Positions 13,359-22,230 of a stretch of 64,000 bases of DNA are shown here, piece after piece. Position 1 is the stretch's first letter, and the number at the start of each line of letters is the position of its first letter. A program made the position numbers and the translations under genes. Below the pieces are notes generated by a model. The model was given only the letters and a program-made list of their open reading frames with translations. It did no database searches and was not told where the DNA came from. Source of the DNA: Campylobacter sp. CNRCH_2014_0184h (lineage in GTDB: Bacteria; Campylobacterota; Campylobacteria; Campylobacterales; Campylobacteraceae); assembly GCF_025772985.1 (NCBI RefSeq), contig NZ_JAKMTB010000005.1, positions 1 through 64,000 on the forward strand, in the 5' to 3' direction.

Positions 13359-14572
13359 TATTTCACCGCTGTAAATTTATCAGAAGCTTTTGATTCTATA
13401 CCATTTGCATCAATTGCTATAACCTCATAACTATATACTTTTCCAGGAACAGCTGTGATATCTTTTAATTGTTTAGATTTAATCTCTTTAAACACAGCAT
13501 TACTTCCACCACCGCTTCTTTTAACTATATACTCTTTAGCTCTATCATCATTATCAACCCATTCAACTCTAATACCATCATCTTCAACAGCACATAAAAT
13601 AATACTTGGTGCTAATGGTGCCCCTAAGGTAATACCTTCTACAGGCTCACTTGCTATAGGACTTTCCAAGCCATCTTTATCGACCATACTCACTTTATAA
13701 TATCTTTTTTCAGCCACACCTTTAACTACATCTTCATAAGTATTTTCAGAAGTTTTAGCTACCACGCTAAAAGGTAAAAAGGTAGTTGAACTAGAATAAA
13801 TTTTATAATAAGCAAAATCAGCATAATCAATTTTATCCCAAGTTAAAATGATTTTTCTTGGCGCATCTTTACTTGCTTGTAAATTACTTACCATAGGAGG
13901 AAGTGCTTTGGTGGTTGATTCTACTATTTTACTTGGAGTGCTTTTAATACCATCATAAGTTAAAGCTATGATTCTATATTGAAAACTCTCATCAGGCTTT
14001 AGTGAATCATCTATATATTCAGCACTTAAGCGATTTTTAACCCTAGTTAATTCTTTAAATTTCATATCTTTCATATTTGCACGCTCAATGATGTATGAAT
14101 TTACCCTTACATCAGGGTGTGGTCTCCAAACTATTTTTACACGATTTGGCAAACCCACAATAGCTTGCACAAAAGGCACTGGATCAATCACTCTATTGGT
14201 AAAAGCTTCTATACTCACGCCATCTTGAGAAACTTGTCCAAGCTCATTAAAAGTTTTCATAGAATAATAATATCTTGTATTTGGCTCTAAATTTGTATCA
14301 GTATAATGAGTTTGAAATTTATTTTTAATTTTTGCTATAAGCTCCATAGGTGCACCAGCTGCATTTGCTCTATAAATGTAATAGCCTGCTATATTTTGAT
14401 CATACAAAGGTTCCCATTCAAAAGCTATGCTTGTAATATCACTTATACTTTTAATATTTGAAATTTTTGGTAAAGTATCATTTACTTGAGCAATTTGAGG
14501 CGAACTCATAGTTGTACTACAAGCACTAAAAGCCAAAGCAGAACTTAAGATAATCCAGTGAAGTTTTTTCAT
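13358..14572 (-). CDS. flpA: Fibronectin-binding lipoprotein FlpA
   Basis: This is a surface adhesin of Campylobacter with fibronectin type III repeats. A lipoprotein signal ends at Cys18 (AFSAC). Three FnIII-like domains follow (about 35-125, 130-220 and 225-315), then a fourth similar segment. Residues 149-160 read WRPHPDVRVNSY. This matches, apart from one residue, the fibronectin-binding segment I recall for C. jejuni FlpA (WRPHPDFRV). The start is well fixed by AAGGAGAG before the ATG. The first 47 bp lie inside the upstream pseudouridine synthase gene, so the FlpA signal peptide is read from dual-coding DNA. Confidence 0.93.
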   Translation of the reverse strand: MKKLHWIILSSALAFSACSTTMSSPQIAQVNDTLPKISNIKSISDITSIAFEWEPLYDQNIAGYYIYRANAAGAPMELIAKIKNKFQTHYTDTNLEPNTRYYYSMKTFNELGQVSQDGVSIEAFTNRVIDPVPFVQAIVGLPNRVKIVWRPHPDVRVNSYIIERANMKDMKFKELTRVKNRLSAEYIDDSLKPDESFQYRIIALTYDGIKSTPSKIVESTTKALPPMVSNLQASKDAPRKIILTWDKIDYADFAYYKIYSSSTTFLPFSVVAKTSENTYEDVVKGVAEKRYYKVSMVDKDGLESPIASEPVEGITLGAPLAPSIILCAVEDDGIRVEWVDNDDRAKEYIVKRSGGGSNAVFKEIKSKQLKDITAVPGKVYSYEVIAIDANGIESKASDKFTAVK

Positions 14573-15488
14573 CTATCTCTCCTTGTGTAAAATTTTCTTT
14601 TAAAATTTGATAAAAATCATCAAACATAGGAGCTTTTATAAACATTAACTCTTTAGTCCTAGGATGAATAAAATAAATCAAATACGCATGAAGCATTACT
14701 CTATTATACTTTATTTTTCCTTTATATCCGTATAATTCATCTCCTAAAATATAGCGATTAAAATCTGCCAAATGCACCCTGATTTGATGGGTTCTTCCTG
14801 TATATAATTTAGCAGCTATTAAAGAGCAGTTTTTAGCACTTAATAAATTTATAAAATCTGTTTTTGCATTTTTTGCTAAATGATTTTTGGTATTTGTAGT
14901 AATTTTTTTAAGCCTATTATTAGGACAACGCATAATGGCTTTTTCATTACTCATTTTATCATTTTTCAAAGGCAAGTCACTCAAAGCAAGATAAAATCTT
15001 CCCATACTTTTATCTAAAAGCTGATTTGCTAAAAATTGATGTGCTTGATTATTTTTTGCTATGATGATAGCTCCGCTTGTGCCTTTATCAAGTCTATGCA
15101 CAAGCCCTGCTCTATGCTCTCCATTTAAATTTGATAAAACATAGCCCTTATGCAAAAGCCAATCCACCAAAGTCGCTTCTTTAACACTACTTGCACCATG
15201 CACGACAACATTAGGAGCTTTGTTTAAAACTAAAACATCATCATCTTCATATAAAATTTCTATATCAAACTCAGGCGTGTAGCTTTCTTTGGCTTCTTTT
15301 ACTAAAGGTAAAAAAATACTTATTTCATCTTTTTGTTTTATTTTTTTAGAACTTTTATTTTCTAATTTTTCATTAATATATATGCAGTTTTCTTTGATTA
15401 GTTTAGCAACTTGCGAACGACTTTGCTTAAGTATGTCTGATAAAAAAATATCCAATCTTTCTTCACAAAGTGATGAAATTTTTAGCAT
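14526..15488 (-). CDS. RluA-family pseudouridine synthase (RluD-like)
   Basis: This 320-aa enzyme isomerises uridines in rRNA. It has an N-terminal S4 RNA-binding domain (about 1-60, with RSQVAKLIKENCIYINEK) and the catalytic HRLDKGTSG motif with its Asp. The RluA-type GRTHQIRVHL segment follows. The position target (RluD 1911/1915/1917 type or RluC type) cannot be read from sequence. Its 3' end overlaps flpA by 47 bp. The start ATG lies 72 bp from the divergent rodA start, so the gap 15489-15560 must hold both promoters. Confidence 0.88.
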   Translation of the reverse strand: MLKISSLCEERLDIFLSDILKQSRSQVAKLIKENCIYINEKLENKSSKKIKQKDEISIFLPLVKEAKESYTPEFDIEILYEDDDVLVLNKAPNVVVHGASSVKEATLVDWLLHKGYVLSNLNGEHRAGLVHRLDKGTSGAIIIAKNNQAHQFLANQLLDKSMGRFYLALSDLPLKNDKMSNEKAIMRCPNNRLKKITTNTKNHLAKNAKTDFINLLSAKNCSLIAAKLYTGRTHQIRVHLADFNRYILGDELYGYKGKIKYNRVMLHAYLIYFIHPRTKELMFIKAPMFDDFYQILKENFTQGEIDEKTSLDYLKFCFGF

Positions 15489-15560
15489 ATTATATTTCCT
15501 TGTGATAAAATTTGCAATTTTAGCATATAATTACACAATATTTTGTAAAAAAGGTTAGCT

Positions 15561-16670
15561 TTGATAAAACTTGATAGAAGAATTCTAACGCATTTTGATT
15601 TTGTTCAACCTCTTTTAGTGTTGCCTATCATAGCTATATCTTTTCTTTTAATTTATGAAGCAAATACACGCTTAGCCGAAAAACAATTTATCTATACTTT
15701 AGTAGGTTTTGCAGGATTTGCATTTTTTTTCTTTTTACCTTTAAGAAGATTAATGTGGCTTATACCTGTACTATATTGGATCAATATAGCTTTGCTTTTG
15801 AGTGTGGATATTTTTGGTGTTGAAAAACTTGGAGCTAGAAGATGGCTTGAGATACCTTTTACGCATTTTACCATACAACCTTCTGAAATTTTCAAACCCT
15901 CTTTTATTTTAATGCTAGCTTATTTGATTTATCAAAACCCACCACCTCATAATGGCTATGGTTTAAAACAATTTTTAAAGCTAAGTTTTTATATTTTACT
16001 TCCATTTTTACTTATAGCAGGAGAACCTGATTTAGGAACAGCTTTAGTACTTTTAATAGTGGGCTTTGGAACGCTTTTTATCATAGGAGTAAATTATAAA
16101 ATTTGGCTTAGTATTTTTTTAGCTATAGCTATAGCTTCGCCTATTATTTATAGTGATTTTTTAAAACCTTATCAAAAACAAAGAATTCATGATTTCTTAG
16201 CTGAAGAGCCAAGTTACCATGTAAAACAATCCATCATTGCAATAGGAAGTGGTGGTTTGAGCGGAAAAAAGGCTGATGAAGCCACACAAACACATTTTAA
16301 ATTTTTACCTATTTCTACAAGTGATTTTATCTTTGCATATTTGTCTGAAAGATTTGGTTTTATCGGTGCGGTTGTAATCATATTACTTTATACCTTACTC
16401 ATTTTTCATTTATTGAGTTTAAATTATAAGCTCAAAGATGATTATTTTACAAGAGTAGTAACAAATTGCATTGCTTTATTTATTTTCATATATGTAGCAG
16501 TAAATATATCGATGACCATAGGTTTTGCTCCTGTTGTTGGTATACCTATGCCATTTTTTAGTCATGGGGGAAGTTCTTTTGCTACCTTTATGATTTTCTT
16601 TGGAATTTTACAAAATTTAATAACTTTTAGATATTTAGCAATAGAAAAAGCGGTAAAAATAAAATTCTAA
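15561..16670 (+). CDS. rodA: Rod shape-determining peptidoglycan glycosyltransferase RodA (MrdB)
   Basis: This SEDS-family membrane glycosyltransferase elongates the cell wall together with PBP2. The 369-aa chain has about ten hydrophobic helices. It carries the SEDS segments ARRWLEIPFTHFTIQPSEIFK and, near the C-terminus, GFAPVVGIPMPFFSHGGSS. It starts with TTG at 15561, seven bases after an AAAAAAGG ribosome-binding site. The second SEDS gene in the window (31863-33026) carries FtsW-type features, so this one is RodA. Confidence 0.92.
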   Translation: MIKLDRRILTHFDFVQPLLVLPIIAISFLLIYEANTRLAEKQFIYTLVGFAGFAFFFFLPLRRLMWLIPVLYWINIALLLSVDIFGVEKLGARRWLEIPFTHFTIQPSEIFKPSFILMLAYLIYQNPPPHNGYGLKQFLKLSFYILLPFLLIAGEPDLGTALVLLIVGFGTLFIIGVNYKIWLSIFLAIAIASPIIYSDFLKPYQKQRIHDFLAEEPSYHVKQSIIAIGSGGLSGKKADEATQTHFKFLPISTSDFIFAYLSERFGFIGAVVIILLYTLLIFHLLSLNYKLKDDYFTRVVTNCIALFIFIYVAVNISMTIGFAPVVGIPMPFFSHGGSSFATFMIFFGILQNLITFRYLAIEKAVKIKF

Positions 16671-16692
16671 ATTTAAATTAAGGAAATAAAGA

Positions 16693-16698
16693 TATAAT
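16693..16698 (+). promoter_or_regulatory. -10 element for tRNA-Met
   Basis: TATAAT lies 24 bases before the tRNA 5' end in the AT-rich gap after rodA. It is a perfect sigma-70 hexamer at a suitable distance for a short precursor. Confidence 0.6.
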
Positions 16699-16722
16699 AA
16701 CATTTTTATTTTAACTTCTGGC

Positions 16723-16799
16723 GGATTTATAGCTCAGTTGGTTAGAGCAACCGGCTCATAACCGGTTGGTCGCAGGTTCGAGTCCTGCTAAATCCACCA
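16723..16799 (+). tRNA. trnM: tRNA with CAT anticodon (elongator Met; Ile2 not excluded)
   Basis: A 77-nt cloverleaf: acceptor GGATTTA/TAAATCC, D arm GCTC/GAGC, anticodon stem ACCGG/CCGGT with loop CTCATAA, T arm GCAGG/CCTGC with TTCGAGT, and encoded CCA. The C1-A72 mismatch of initiators is absent, so it is an elongator. A CAT anticodon could also be a lysidine-modified tRNA-Ile2, which sequence alone does not settle. Confidence 0.93.
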
Positions 16800-16931
16800 T
16801 TTTATTTAATCTCGTATTTTTATTCTGATCAAAACTTTTTTAAATTACATTCTTATTTTAATTATTTTTTTAAGTGTTTTATATTAAAGCTAAATTCAAA
16901 TTTCTTATATGTTAAATTAGAGTATTAAAAC

Positions 16932-16946
16932 TAATGAAAATCATTA
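16932..16946. promoter_or_regulatory. Fur-box-like palindrome with no obvious target gene
   Basis: TAATGAAAATCATTA is a 6-3-6 inverted repeat close to the classical Fur consensus (GATAATGATAATCATTATC). It sits in the 219-base gap between two tRNAs pointing towards each other, with no protein-coding start nearby. It may be chance in AT-rich DNA or may control an unannotated small RNA. Confidence 0.35.
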
Positions 16947-17018
16947 AAAGTAAGATTAACAATATTTTTATTTACTCTGTAGTTAATTTAAATTCTTTGA
17001 AAAATTTTATTAGGAAAT

Positions 17019-17094
17019 TGGTTGCGAAGGGGAGATTTGAACTCCCGACCTTCGGGTTATGAGCCCGACGAGCTAACCACTGCTCTACTTCGCG
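17019..17094 (-). tRNA. trnfM: Initiator tRNA-fMet (CAT)
   Basis: A 76-nt cloverleaf on the minus strand with acceptor CGCGAAG/CTTCGCA. The first pair is a C-A mismatch, the hallmark of bacterial initiators. The anticodon stem has GGG/CCC pairs, the loop contains CAT, and CCA is encoded. It lies 13 bp from tRNA-Gln and is probably co-transcribed with it. Confidence 0.96.
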
Positions 17095-17107
17095 GCATCA
17101 TATAAAG

Positions 17108-17182
17108 TGGATGGGGTAAAGGGATTCGAACCCCTGAATGACAGGACCAAAACCTGTTGCCTTACCGCTTGGCGATACCCCA
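17108..17182 (-). tRNA. trnQ: tRNA-Gln (TTG)
   Basis: A 75-nt cloverleaf on the minus strand: acceptor TGGGGTA/TACCCCA, anticodon stem ACAGG/CCTGT with loop TTTTGGT (anticodon TTG), and encoded CCA. It is upstream of tRNA-fMet in the same leftward transcript. Confidence 0.96.
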
Positions 17183-17292
17183 ATAAATGAAGTAATTTTT
17201 AAATTAAAAGTGGTATTATATATTATTTTTTGCATAATGTCAAGAAAAATATTATATAATTTCTTAAAAAAATAGAAAAAAGGAGATTGATA

Positions 17293-18315
17293 GTGGGATA
17301 TGTTAGTGTAGAACAAGCTATAAAAGAACTTCAAGATGGCAAAATGCTAGTTATGGTAGATGCAGAAGATAGAGAAAATGAGGGAGATTTGATTTTCCCT
17401 GCACAATTTAGCTCACAAGAAAAAGTAAATTTTGCCATTACTCATGCAAGAGGTGTGGTATGTGTAGCATTGAGTGAGAATTTGGCTAAAAAATTTGAAC
17501 TACCTTTAATGGTGCCTAAAAATACATCAAATCACGAAACAGCTTTTACCATCACTGTCGATGCAAAAAATGCAACAACAGGAGTAAGTGCTTGTGAAAG
17601 GGATATGACTATACAAATTTTTGCTGATGATAATGCAAAGGCAAGTGATTTTGTGCGTCCTGGCCATATTAATCCTTTGATAGCAAAAAAAGGTGGGGTT
17701 TTAGAAAGAACAGGTCACACAGAAGGCACGGTGGATTTATGTCGCTTGGCAGGATTAAAAGAAGCATGTGTGATATGTGAGATTGTTAAAGATAATGGAG
17801 ATATGGCCAGAAGAAGTGATTTGCTTGAGTTTTGCAAAAAACACGATATTAATATGATTACTATTTCAGATTTAATCGAGTATCGTTTAAAAAATGAAAG
17901 TTTGATTTCTTTAATCAAAGAAGAAGACAGTATTTTAGCGGGTTTTAAAGCTAAAAAAATGACTTTTAAAGATCATAATAAAAACGAACATATAGCTTTT
18001 AGTTTTGGTGCTTTGAAAGAATGTGAGAATGTTAAATTTTATCTTAGCGGAAGCGACTTTGAACTTCTAACTTCTAATAAATTTAATGAATTATTAAAAC
18101 AGATTGAGTTTTTAAGCCAAAAAGGTGGTGTAATCATTTTCATGAAAAATGAAAAACAAGAAAACACACAATATAAAAATTACGGCATAGGAGCGCAAAT
18201 TTTAAGGTATTTAAAAATTTCAAAAATCAAACTTCTAAGTCAAAATACCGATAAAGAATTTATAGGATTGAAAGGCTTTGGACTTGATATTACAAGTAGT
18301 GATTTTAAAGCTTAA
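17293..18315 (+). CDS. ribB: 3,4-dihydroxy-2-butanone 4-phosphate synthase with degenerate C-terminal domain (RibBX type)
   Basis: The first 200 residues are a complete RibB: DAEDRENEGDL near the start, HTEGTVDLCRLAG, and the ARRSDLLEF segment. This enzyme converts ribulose 5-phosphate to the four-carbon riboflavin precursor. The C-terminal 130 residues occupy the place of GTP cyclohydrolase II in RibBA. They lack its zinc cysteines and catalytic motifs, as in the RibBX proteins I recall from epsilonproteobacteria. I choose GTG at 17293, seven bases after AGGAG. A TTG at 17287 directly abuts that ribosome-binding site and is unlikely. Confidence 0.88.
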   Translation: MGYVSVEQAIKELQDGKMLVMVDAEDRENEGDLIFPAQFSSQEKVNFAITHARGVVCVALSENLAKKFELPLMVPKNTSNHETAFTITVDAKNATTGVSACERDMTIQIFADDNAKASDFVRPGHINPLIAKKGGVLERTGHTEGTVDLCRLAGLKEACVICEIVKDNGDMARRSDLLEFCKKHDINMITISDLIEYRLKNESLISLIKEEDSILAGFKAKKMTFKDHNKNEHIAFSFGALKECENVKFYLSGSDFELLTSNKFNELLKQIEFLSQKGGVIIFMKNEKQENTQYKNYGIGAQILRYLKISKIKLLSQNTDKEFIGLKGFGLDITSSDFKA

Positions 18316-19258
18316 ATTCTAAAAACTTAAACTTATCACCAAAGTTAAACATCAAATTTTTACTTTGGCTGATAAAGTTTTTATAAATTTGAGAGTTAGT
18401 ATTTTTAGCGTGCTCGATAATTTCTTCTAAGCCAAAGTCAATTAAAGCTTGATTTTGGTTTTTATATTCTAACACTTCAAAGCCCTCTTCTTTTAAAACT
18501 TGTAAAAAATGATCAAAATTTACATTATATGTAATATCGCTTTTAGCAAAAAAATCTTTTAAATTCTCTTCAAAAAGATTATACACTTGGTGATTTTTAT
18601 ACATTCTAATACTAATTTTTTCTTCTTTTTTTGCATAATCAAAACATGCAAAAGTTAATTTTTCACAAGTTTGTTTTAATTTGGATAAAAAAGGTTTATA
18701 AGAGATACAAAGCTCACTATTAGTGATAGCATATTTTTCACATTCTTTTAAAAGATCTTCATTTATAGGCTTAAAAACAATATTTAAATCATCATCAACA
18801 TATGCCATTGTTTTATCTTTTATAAGTTCACATGCAAAACAATCAAATAATTCATTAGCATAAAAAAAGGCATTTTTAAAATGACATTCTTCTAAAGAAT
18901 TATAAATTTTTACATCCAAATCATACTCATCAAAAAGTTTTTTTTGAACACTTCTTAACTTTTCATGTGGCTCTATAATAAAACATTCAATCTGCTCTAA
19001 AACATCAGCTCTAAGAGTGTATAAAGCTTGTATAAAATCAAGCATTAAATGCCCTTCATTTGCCCCTATTTCCACAACTTCAACCGGTAAAGTTAGTTTT
19101 TTATCATCTATAAGTTTTAAAAAATGATTAGCTAAGAGTACTCCAAAAAGATTTCCCACACTAACTGCGGTATAAAAATCTCCATTTTTGCCAACACTCA
19201 CAACTTGGGAGTAATATTTATCAATCCAATTTTGAAAAAATTCACTAAAAGCTATCAT
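18305..19258 (-). CDS. MidA-like SAM-dependent methyltransferase (COG1565/NDUFAF7 family)
   Basis: This 317-aa protein carries the family N-terminus FYTAVSVGNLFGVLLANHF followed by VVEIGANEGHL, the SAM-binding loop. Later come FFYANELFDCFACE and FACFDYAKK. The eukaryotic relative NDUFAF7 methylates an arginine of a complex I subunit; whether the bacterial protein does the same is not known to me. It overlaps ribB (convergent, 11 bp) and starts one base inside the stop of the M23 peptidase gene. Confidence 0.8.
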   Translation of the reverse strand: MIAFSEFFQNWIDKYYSQVVSVGKNGDFYTAVSVGNLFGVLLANHFLKLIDDKKLTLPVEVVEIGANEGHLMLDFIQALYTLRADVLEQIECFIIEPHEKLRSVQKKLFDEYDLDVKIYNSLEECHFKNAFFYANELFDCFACELIKDKTMAYVDDDLNIVFKPINEDLLKECEKYAITNSELCISYKPFLSKLKQTCEKLTFACFDYAKKEEKISIRMYKNHQVYNLFEENLKDFFAKSDITYNVNFDHFLQVLKEEGFEVLEYKNQNQALIDFGLEEIIEHAKNTNSQIYKNFISQSKNLMFNFGDKFKFLEFKL

Positions 19259-20064
19259 TATAAAGCATTAAATTTAGCTATAAAATCAAGCGGATCAACT
19301 TGCACACCATTGACTAAAATTCCAAAATGCAAATGTGGCCCTGTAACCCTACCACTAGCTCCACTCAAACCTATAAGCTCGCCTTTTTTTACCTTTTGTC
19401 CTACTTTTACATTAAGTTTTGATAGATGATAATACTGAGAATAAATCCCGTATCCATGGTCAATCACCACTGAATTTCCTGCATAGTAACGATCTGAAGC
19501 AATCCTTACAATACCATCATTACTTGCATAAATTTTTGTCCCACTTGCTGCTCTAAAATCAGTTCCGCTATGATAACTTTTAAGAGTATCATTAAACAAT
19601 CTTGCTTTTCCAAAAGCACTTGTAATTTTACTTTCTAAAGGGTATGCAAAATTGCCTTCAAATAAAGCCATATTAGTATAAGTATTATAAACCTTAATAG
19701 CTTCTTGATATTCTTTGCTAATGCGATCAAGTGTTTCTTTAAGTGGATTGACCTTAGAAGCACTAACTTTTAAAAATTCTTTTTTATAATTTCCTTCGCT
19801 AAATTTTATGTTAATTTCCTCTTTGGAATTATCTTTAAATTCAGCTATTAATTTTCTATCTTTGGGGTTTTTATAAGGCATAGCTACACTAACAATAACT
19901 TTATTTTTATACTCAAAAAAAGGAAGTTTTTTAGAATTTGAACTAACTTGTAAAAAATTACTTTTATCAAATTCTAAAAAAACTACATGCCCTTTTACAA
20001 GCTCAATCTCTCTAGCTTCTAATGCAAACACCAAAAAACAAAGCAAAAAAAGAATTTTTCTCAT
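19258..20064 (-). CDS. M23 (LytM) family peptidoglycan endopeptidase
   Basis: This exported 268-aa protein has a signal peptide (about 1-17), a beta-rich N-terminal region, and a C-terminal LytM domain with all metal ligands. The ligands are SYHSGTDF, the YYHLS motif and GPHLHFG. It should cut the peptide cross-links or stems of peptidoglycan. In helical epsilonproteobacteria, enzymes of this class set cell curvature (Csd/Pgp proteins). I cannot say which member this is. It overlaps glyS by 4 bp, an odd but tight translational coupling. Contrast the LytM protein at 9515-10690, which has lost its ligands. Confidence 0.88.
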   Translation of the reverse strand: MRKILFLLCFLVFALEAREIELVKGHVVFLEFDKSNFLQVSSNSKKLPFFEYKNKVIVSVAMPYKNPKDRKLIAEFKDNSKEEINIKFSEGNYKKEFLKVSASKVNPLKETLDRISKEYQEAIKVYNTYTNMALFEGNFAYPLESKITSAFGKARLFNDTLKSYHSGTDFRAASGTKIYASNDGIVRIASDRYYAGNSVVIDHGYGIYSQYYHLSKLNVKVGQKVKKGELIGLSGASGRVTGPHLHFGILVNGVQVDPLDFIAKFNAL

Positions 20065-22055
20065 ATACTAAGCTCTTTAATATCAGCTATTTTTAAAAAC
20101 TCACGATAAATTGTACACACTAAAGCTTGACGATTATTTTTAATATTTTCATCTTTATCATTAATCATCACTTTATCAAAAAAAGCATCAATTTGCGGTT
20201 TGAGCGCAAAAAGGCTTTCTAAAAGCCCTTGGGTATTATTTTCTTTTGTTTTACACTGCATAAAAGCTTGATATAAATCTTTTTCCTCTTGAGTGTTAAA
20301 CAAATTCTCATTAACTTGAGCTTCACTCAATACTACAATATTTGCCAAACGCTTAAAAGTAGCAAAATTTTGACTAAAATCTGCCTTATTTGCACTTTGA
20401 ATCAAAGCTTTCATACAAGAATCAATATAAATAACATCATAAGTTTTAGAGCTAAGCACAGCTTTAACAAAAGAAGCATTTACTTCATAAAAAGTATATA
20501 AACGCTCTAAGATAAAATCTAATAAAATTTTCAAATCAAAGCTTTTATATTCACTAGCTATTGCTTCTAAAAACATCTTAAGATCAAAATTTTTATTTAA
20601 AGCTAGGATAATTTTTAAAACACCATTTGCTGCTCTTCTTAAAGCATAAGGATCTTTTGTGCCACTTGGGATTTTCCCCATTGAAAAAAGCCCCATAAGT
20701 GTATCAAATTTATAAGCTAAAGCTACAATAGAGCTAAATTCATTACTTGGCATAGCTGAATTATCGCCATTTGGAAGGTATTGCTCTTTAATCGCCAAAG
20801 CAAGCTCATCGCTCATACCCATAGCCTTAGCATAATAAGATCCCATAATACCTTGAAGATCAGTAAATTCATACACCATTTGAGTACTTAGATCAGCTTT
20901 TGAGTATTCTATGGCTTTTAAGATTTCATCTTTTTGGGTATTAGCAAAAATCTCACAAAGCTTAACAGCGATTTTTTGTTCTCTAATGATTTTATCTTTT
21001 AAGGTTCCAAGTCCTTCAAGATAGATCATTTGGCTTATTTTATCATTATTTAAGCCCTGTGCTAAGTCATTTTTCCAAAAAAACATCGCATCACTTAATC
21101 TTGCTCTTAAAACTCTTTCATTTCCATTAATGATTTTAGAATAATCCTCACAAACCGCATTAGAAACTACAATAAAATGATTGCTTAAAGTATTGTTTTT
21201 AAATACTGCAAAATAGCGTTGGTTTTCTCTCATGGAAGTGATGATTACCTCACTTGGGATTTCTAAATACTCTTTTTCAAAATGCCCTAATAATGCCTTT
21301 GGATACTCTGTAATAGCTACAACCTCAGCTAAAAGCTCATCATCTTCTGCAATAGTAATATCATTTTCTTTTTCAAGCATCTTTAACTGTTCAACGATAA
21401 GCTTTTTTCTTTGTTCTTGATCTAAAATAATATAATTTTGCTCTAAAGTTTTAAAATACTCATCAATATTCGCAAAAGCTATCAAATCATAACTAACACT
21501 TCTATGTACAAAAGTACTTTTTGCACTTTTAACACCATAGCTTTCAAACTCAATCAACTCATCATTTAATACACAACAAAGCGAGCGAATAGCTCTAATA
21601 AATTCAAAACTACCATCGCCCCATCTCATAGTTTTACCAAAGCTCAAGCTTTTTAAGAAAGCTTCAATCATTTGAGCTAAAACTGCTTTACTTTGTAAGC
21701 CTTGCACTTGTTTTTGACAATACAAGACTTCTTTACCTTTAATTTCTTTAAATTCAAGCTCTTCTTCTTTTAAACCACTTTTTTCTAAAAAACTAAGCCC
21801 TGCTTGAGTAAGCTTTCCATCTTTATAAGCTATCGCCCTAGGTGCGCCTATAAATTCCACAAAAGAATCATCTTGTTTTTCTTTAAAATTTTCATGGATA
21901 AAAACCAATCTTCTAGGAGTATAGAAAAATTTAAATTCAGATTCTAAATGATACTCTTGTAAAATCTTCTCCCATTTTTTAGTAATATTTGGAAGTTCTT
22001 TTAATAAAGGAATAGCAGGAAGCTCTTCTGTGCCTATTTCTATTAACAATTTCAT
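20061..22055 (-). CDS. glyS: Glycyl-tRNA synthetase beta subunit
   Basis: This 664-aa protein starts with MKLLIEIGTEELPA, the characteristic GlyRS beta N-terminus, and contains TSMRENQRYFAVF and GTKDPYALRRAANGVLKI. It works as an alpha2beta2 tetramer with GlyQ, which is not in this window. Length is normal for the family (about 690). Confidence 0.96.
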   Translation of the reverse strand: MKLLIEIGTEELPAIPLLKELPNITKKWEKILQEYHLESEFKFFYTPRRLVFIHENFKEKQDDSFVEFIGAPRAIAYKDGKLTQAGLSFLEKSGLKEEELEFKEIKGKEVLYCQKQVQGLQSKAVLAQMIEAFLKSLSFGKTMRWGDGSFEFIRAIRSLCCVLNDELIEFESYGVKSAKSTFVHRSVSYDLIAFANIDEYFKTLEQNYIILDQEQRKKLIVEQLKMLEKENDITIAEDDELLAEVVAITEYPKALLGHFEKEYLEIPSEVIITSMRENQRYFAVFKNNTLSNHFIVVSNAVCEDYSKIINGNERVLRARLSDAMFFWKNDLAQGLNNDKISQMIYLEGLGTLKDKIIREQKIAVKLCEIFANTQKDEILKAIEYSKADLSTQMVYEFTDLQGIMGSYYAKAMGMSDELALAIKEQYLPNGDNSAMPSNEFSSIVALAYKFDTLMGLFSMGKIPSGTKDPYALRRAANGVLKIILALNKNFDLKMFLEAIASEYKSFDLKILLDFILERLYTFYEVNASFVKAVLSSKTYDVIYIDSCMKALIQSANKADFSQNFATFKRLANIVVLSEAQVNENLFNTQEEKDLYQAFMQCKTKENNTQGLLESLFALKPQIDAFFDKVMINDKDENIKNNRQALVCTIYREFLKIADIKELSI

Positions 22056-22089
22056 TTTACACTCTTTTTTAAAAATTTTTTAGTGTATT

Positions 22090-22230
22090 TTACCTATTTT
22101 TTTTAAAATCTTTCTTTGTTTTTAATTTTTCTTCTCTTTGTTTGGCTTTTTCTTGCATTTGGCGGTTAAAGCCAAATACAAGAAAAGCCATAAAAACTAT
22201 AAACAAAGCAATAATAATATAATCTATCAT
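22090..22230 (-). CDS. Small membrane protein of 46 residues, coupled to the symporter gene
   Basis: The frame begins with an ATG whose A is the last base of the preceding symporter stop (TAATG), a classical termination-reinitiation arrangement. The product starts MIDYIIIALFIVFMAFLVFGF, one transmembrane helix, and ends in a Lys/Glu-rich cytoplasmic tail of about 25 residues. I recognise no family. The coupling and N-in/C-tail design suggest a small partner of the transporter, which is inference. Confidence 0.65.
   Translation of the reverse strand: MIDYIIIALFIVFMAFLVFGFNRQMQEKAKQREEKLKTKKDFKKNR

Noticed and set aside
16800-17018. A small protein gene in the gap between tRNAs
   Set aside because: No start codon with a ribosome-binding site and frame of useful length; only the Fur-like palindrome stands out.
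17098-17334. Open frame running through tRNA-Gln
   Set aside because: It overlaps a complete tRNA and the ribB start; no coding evidence.
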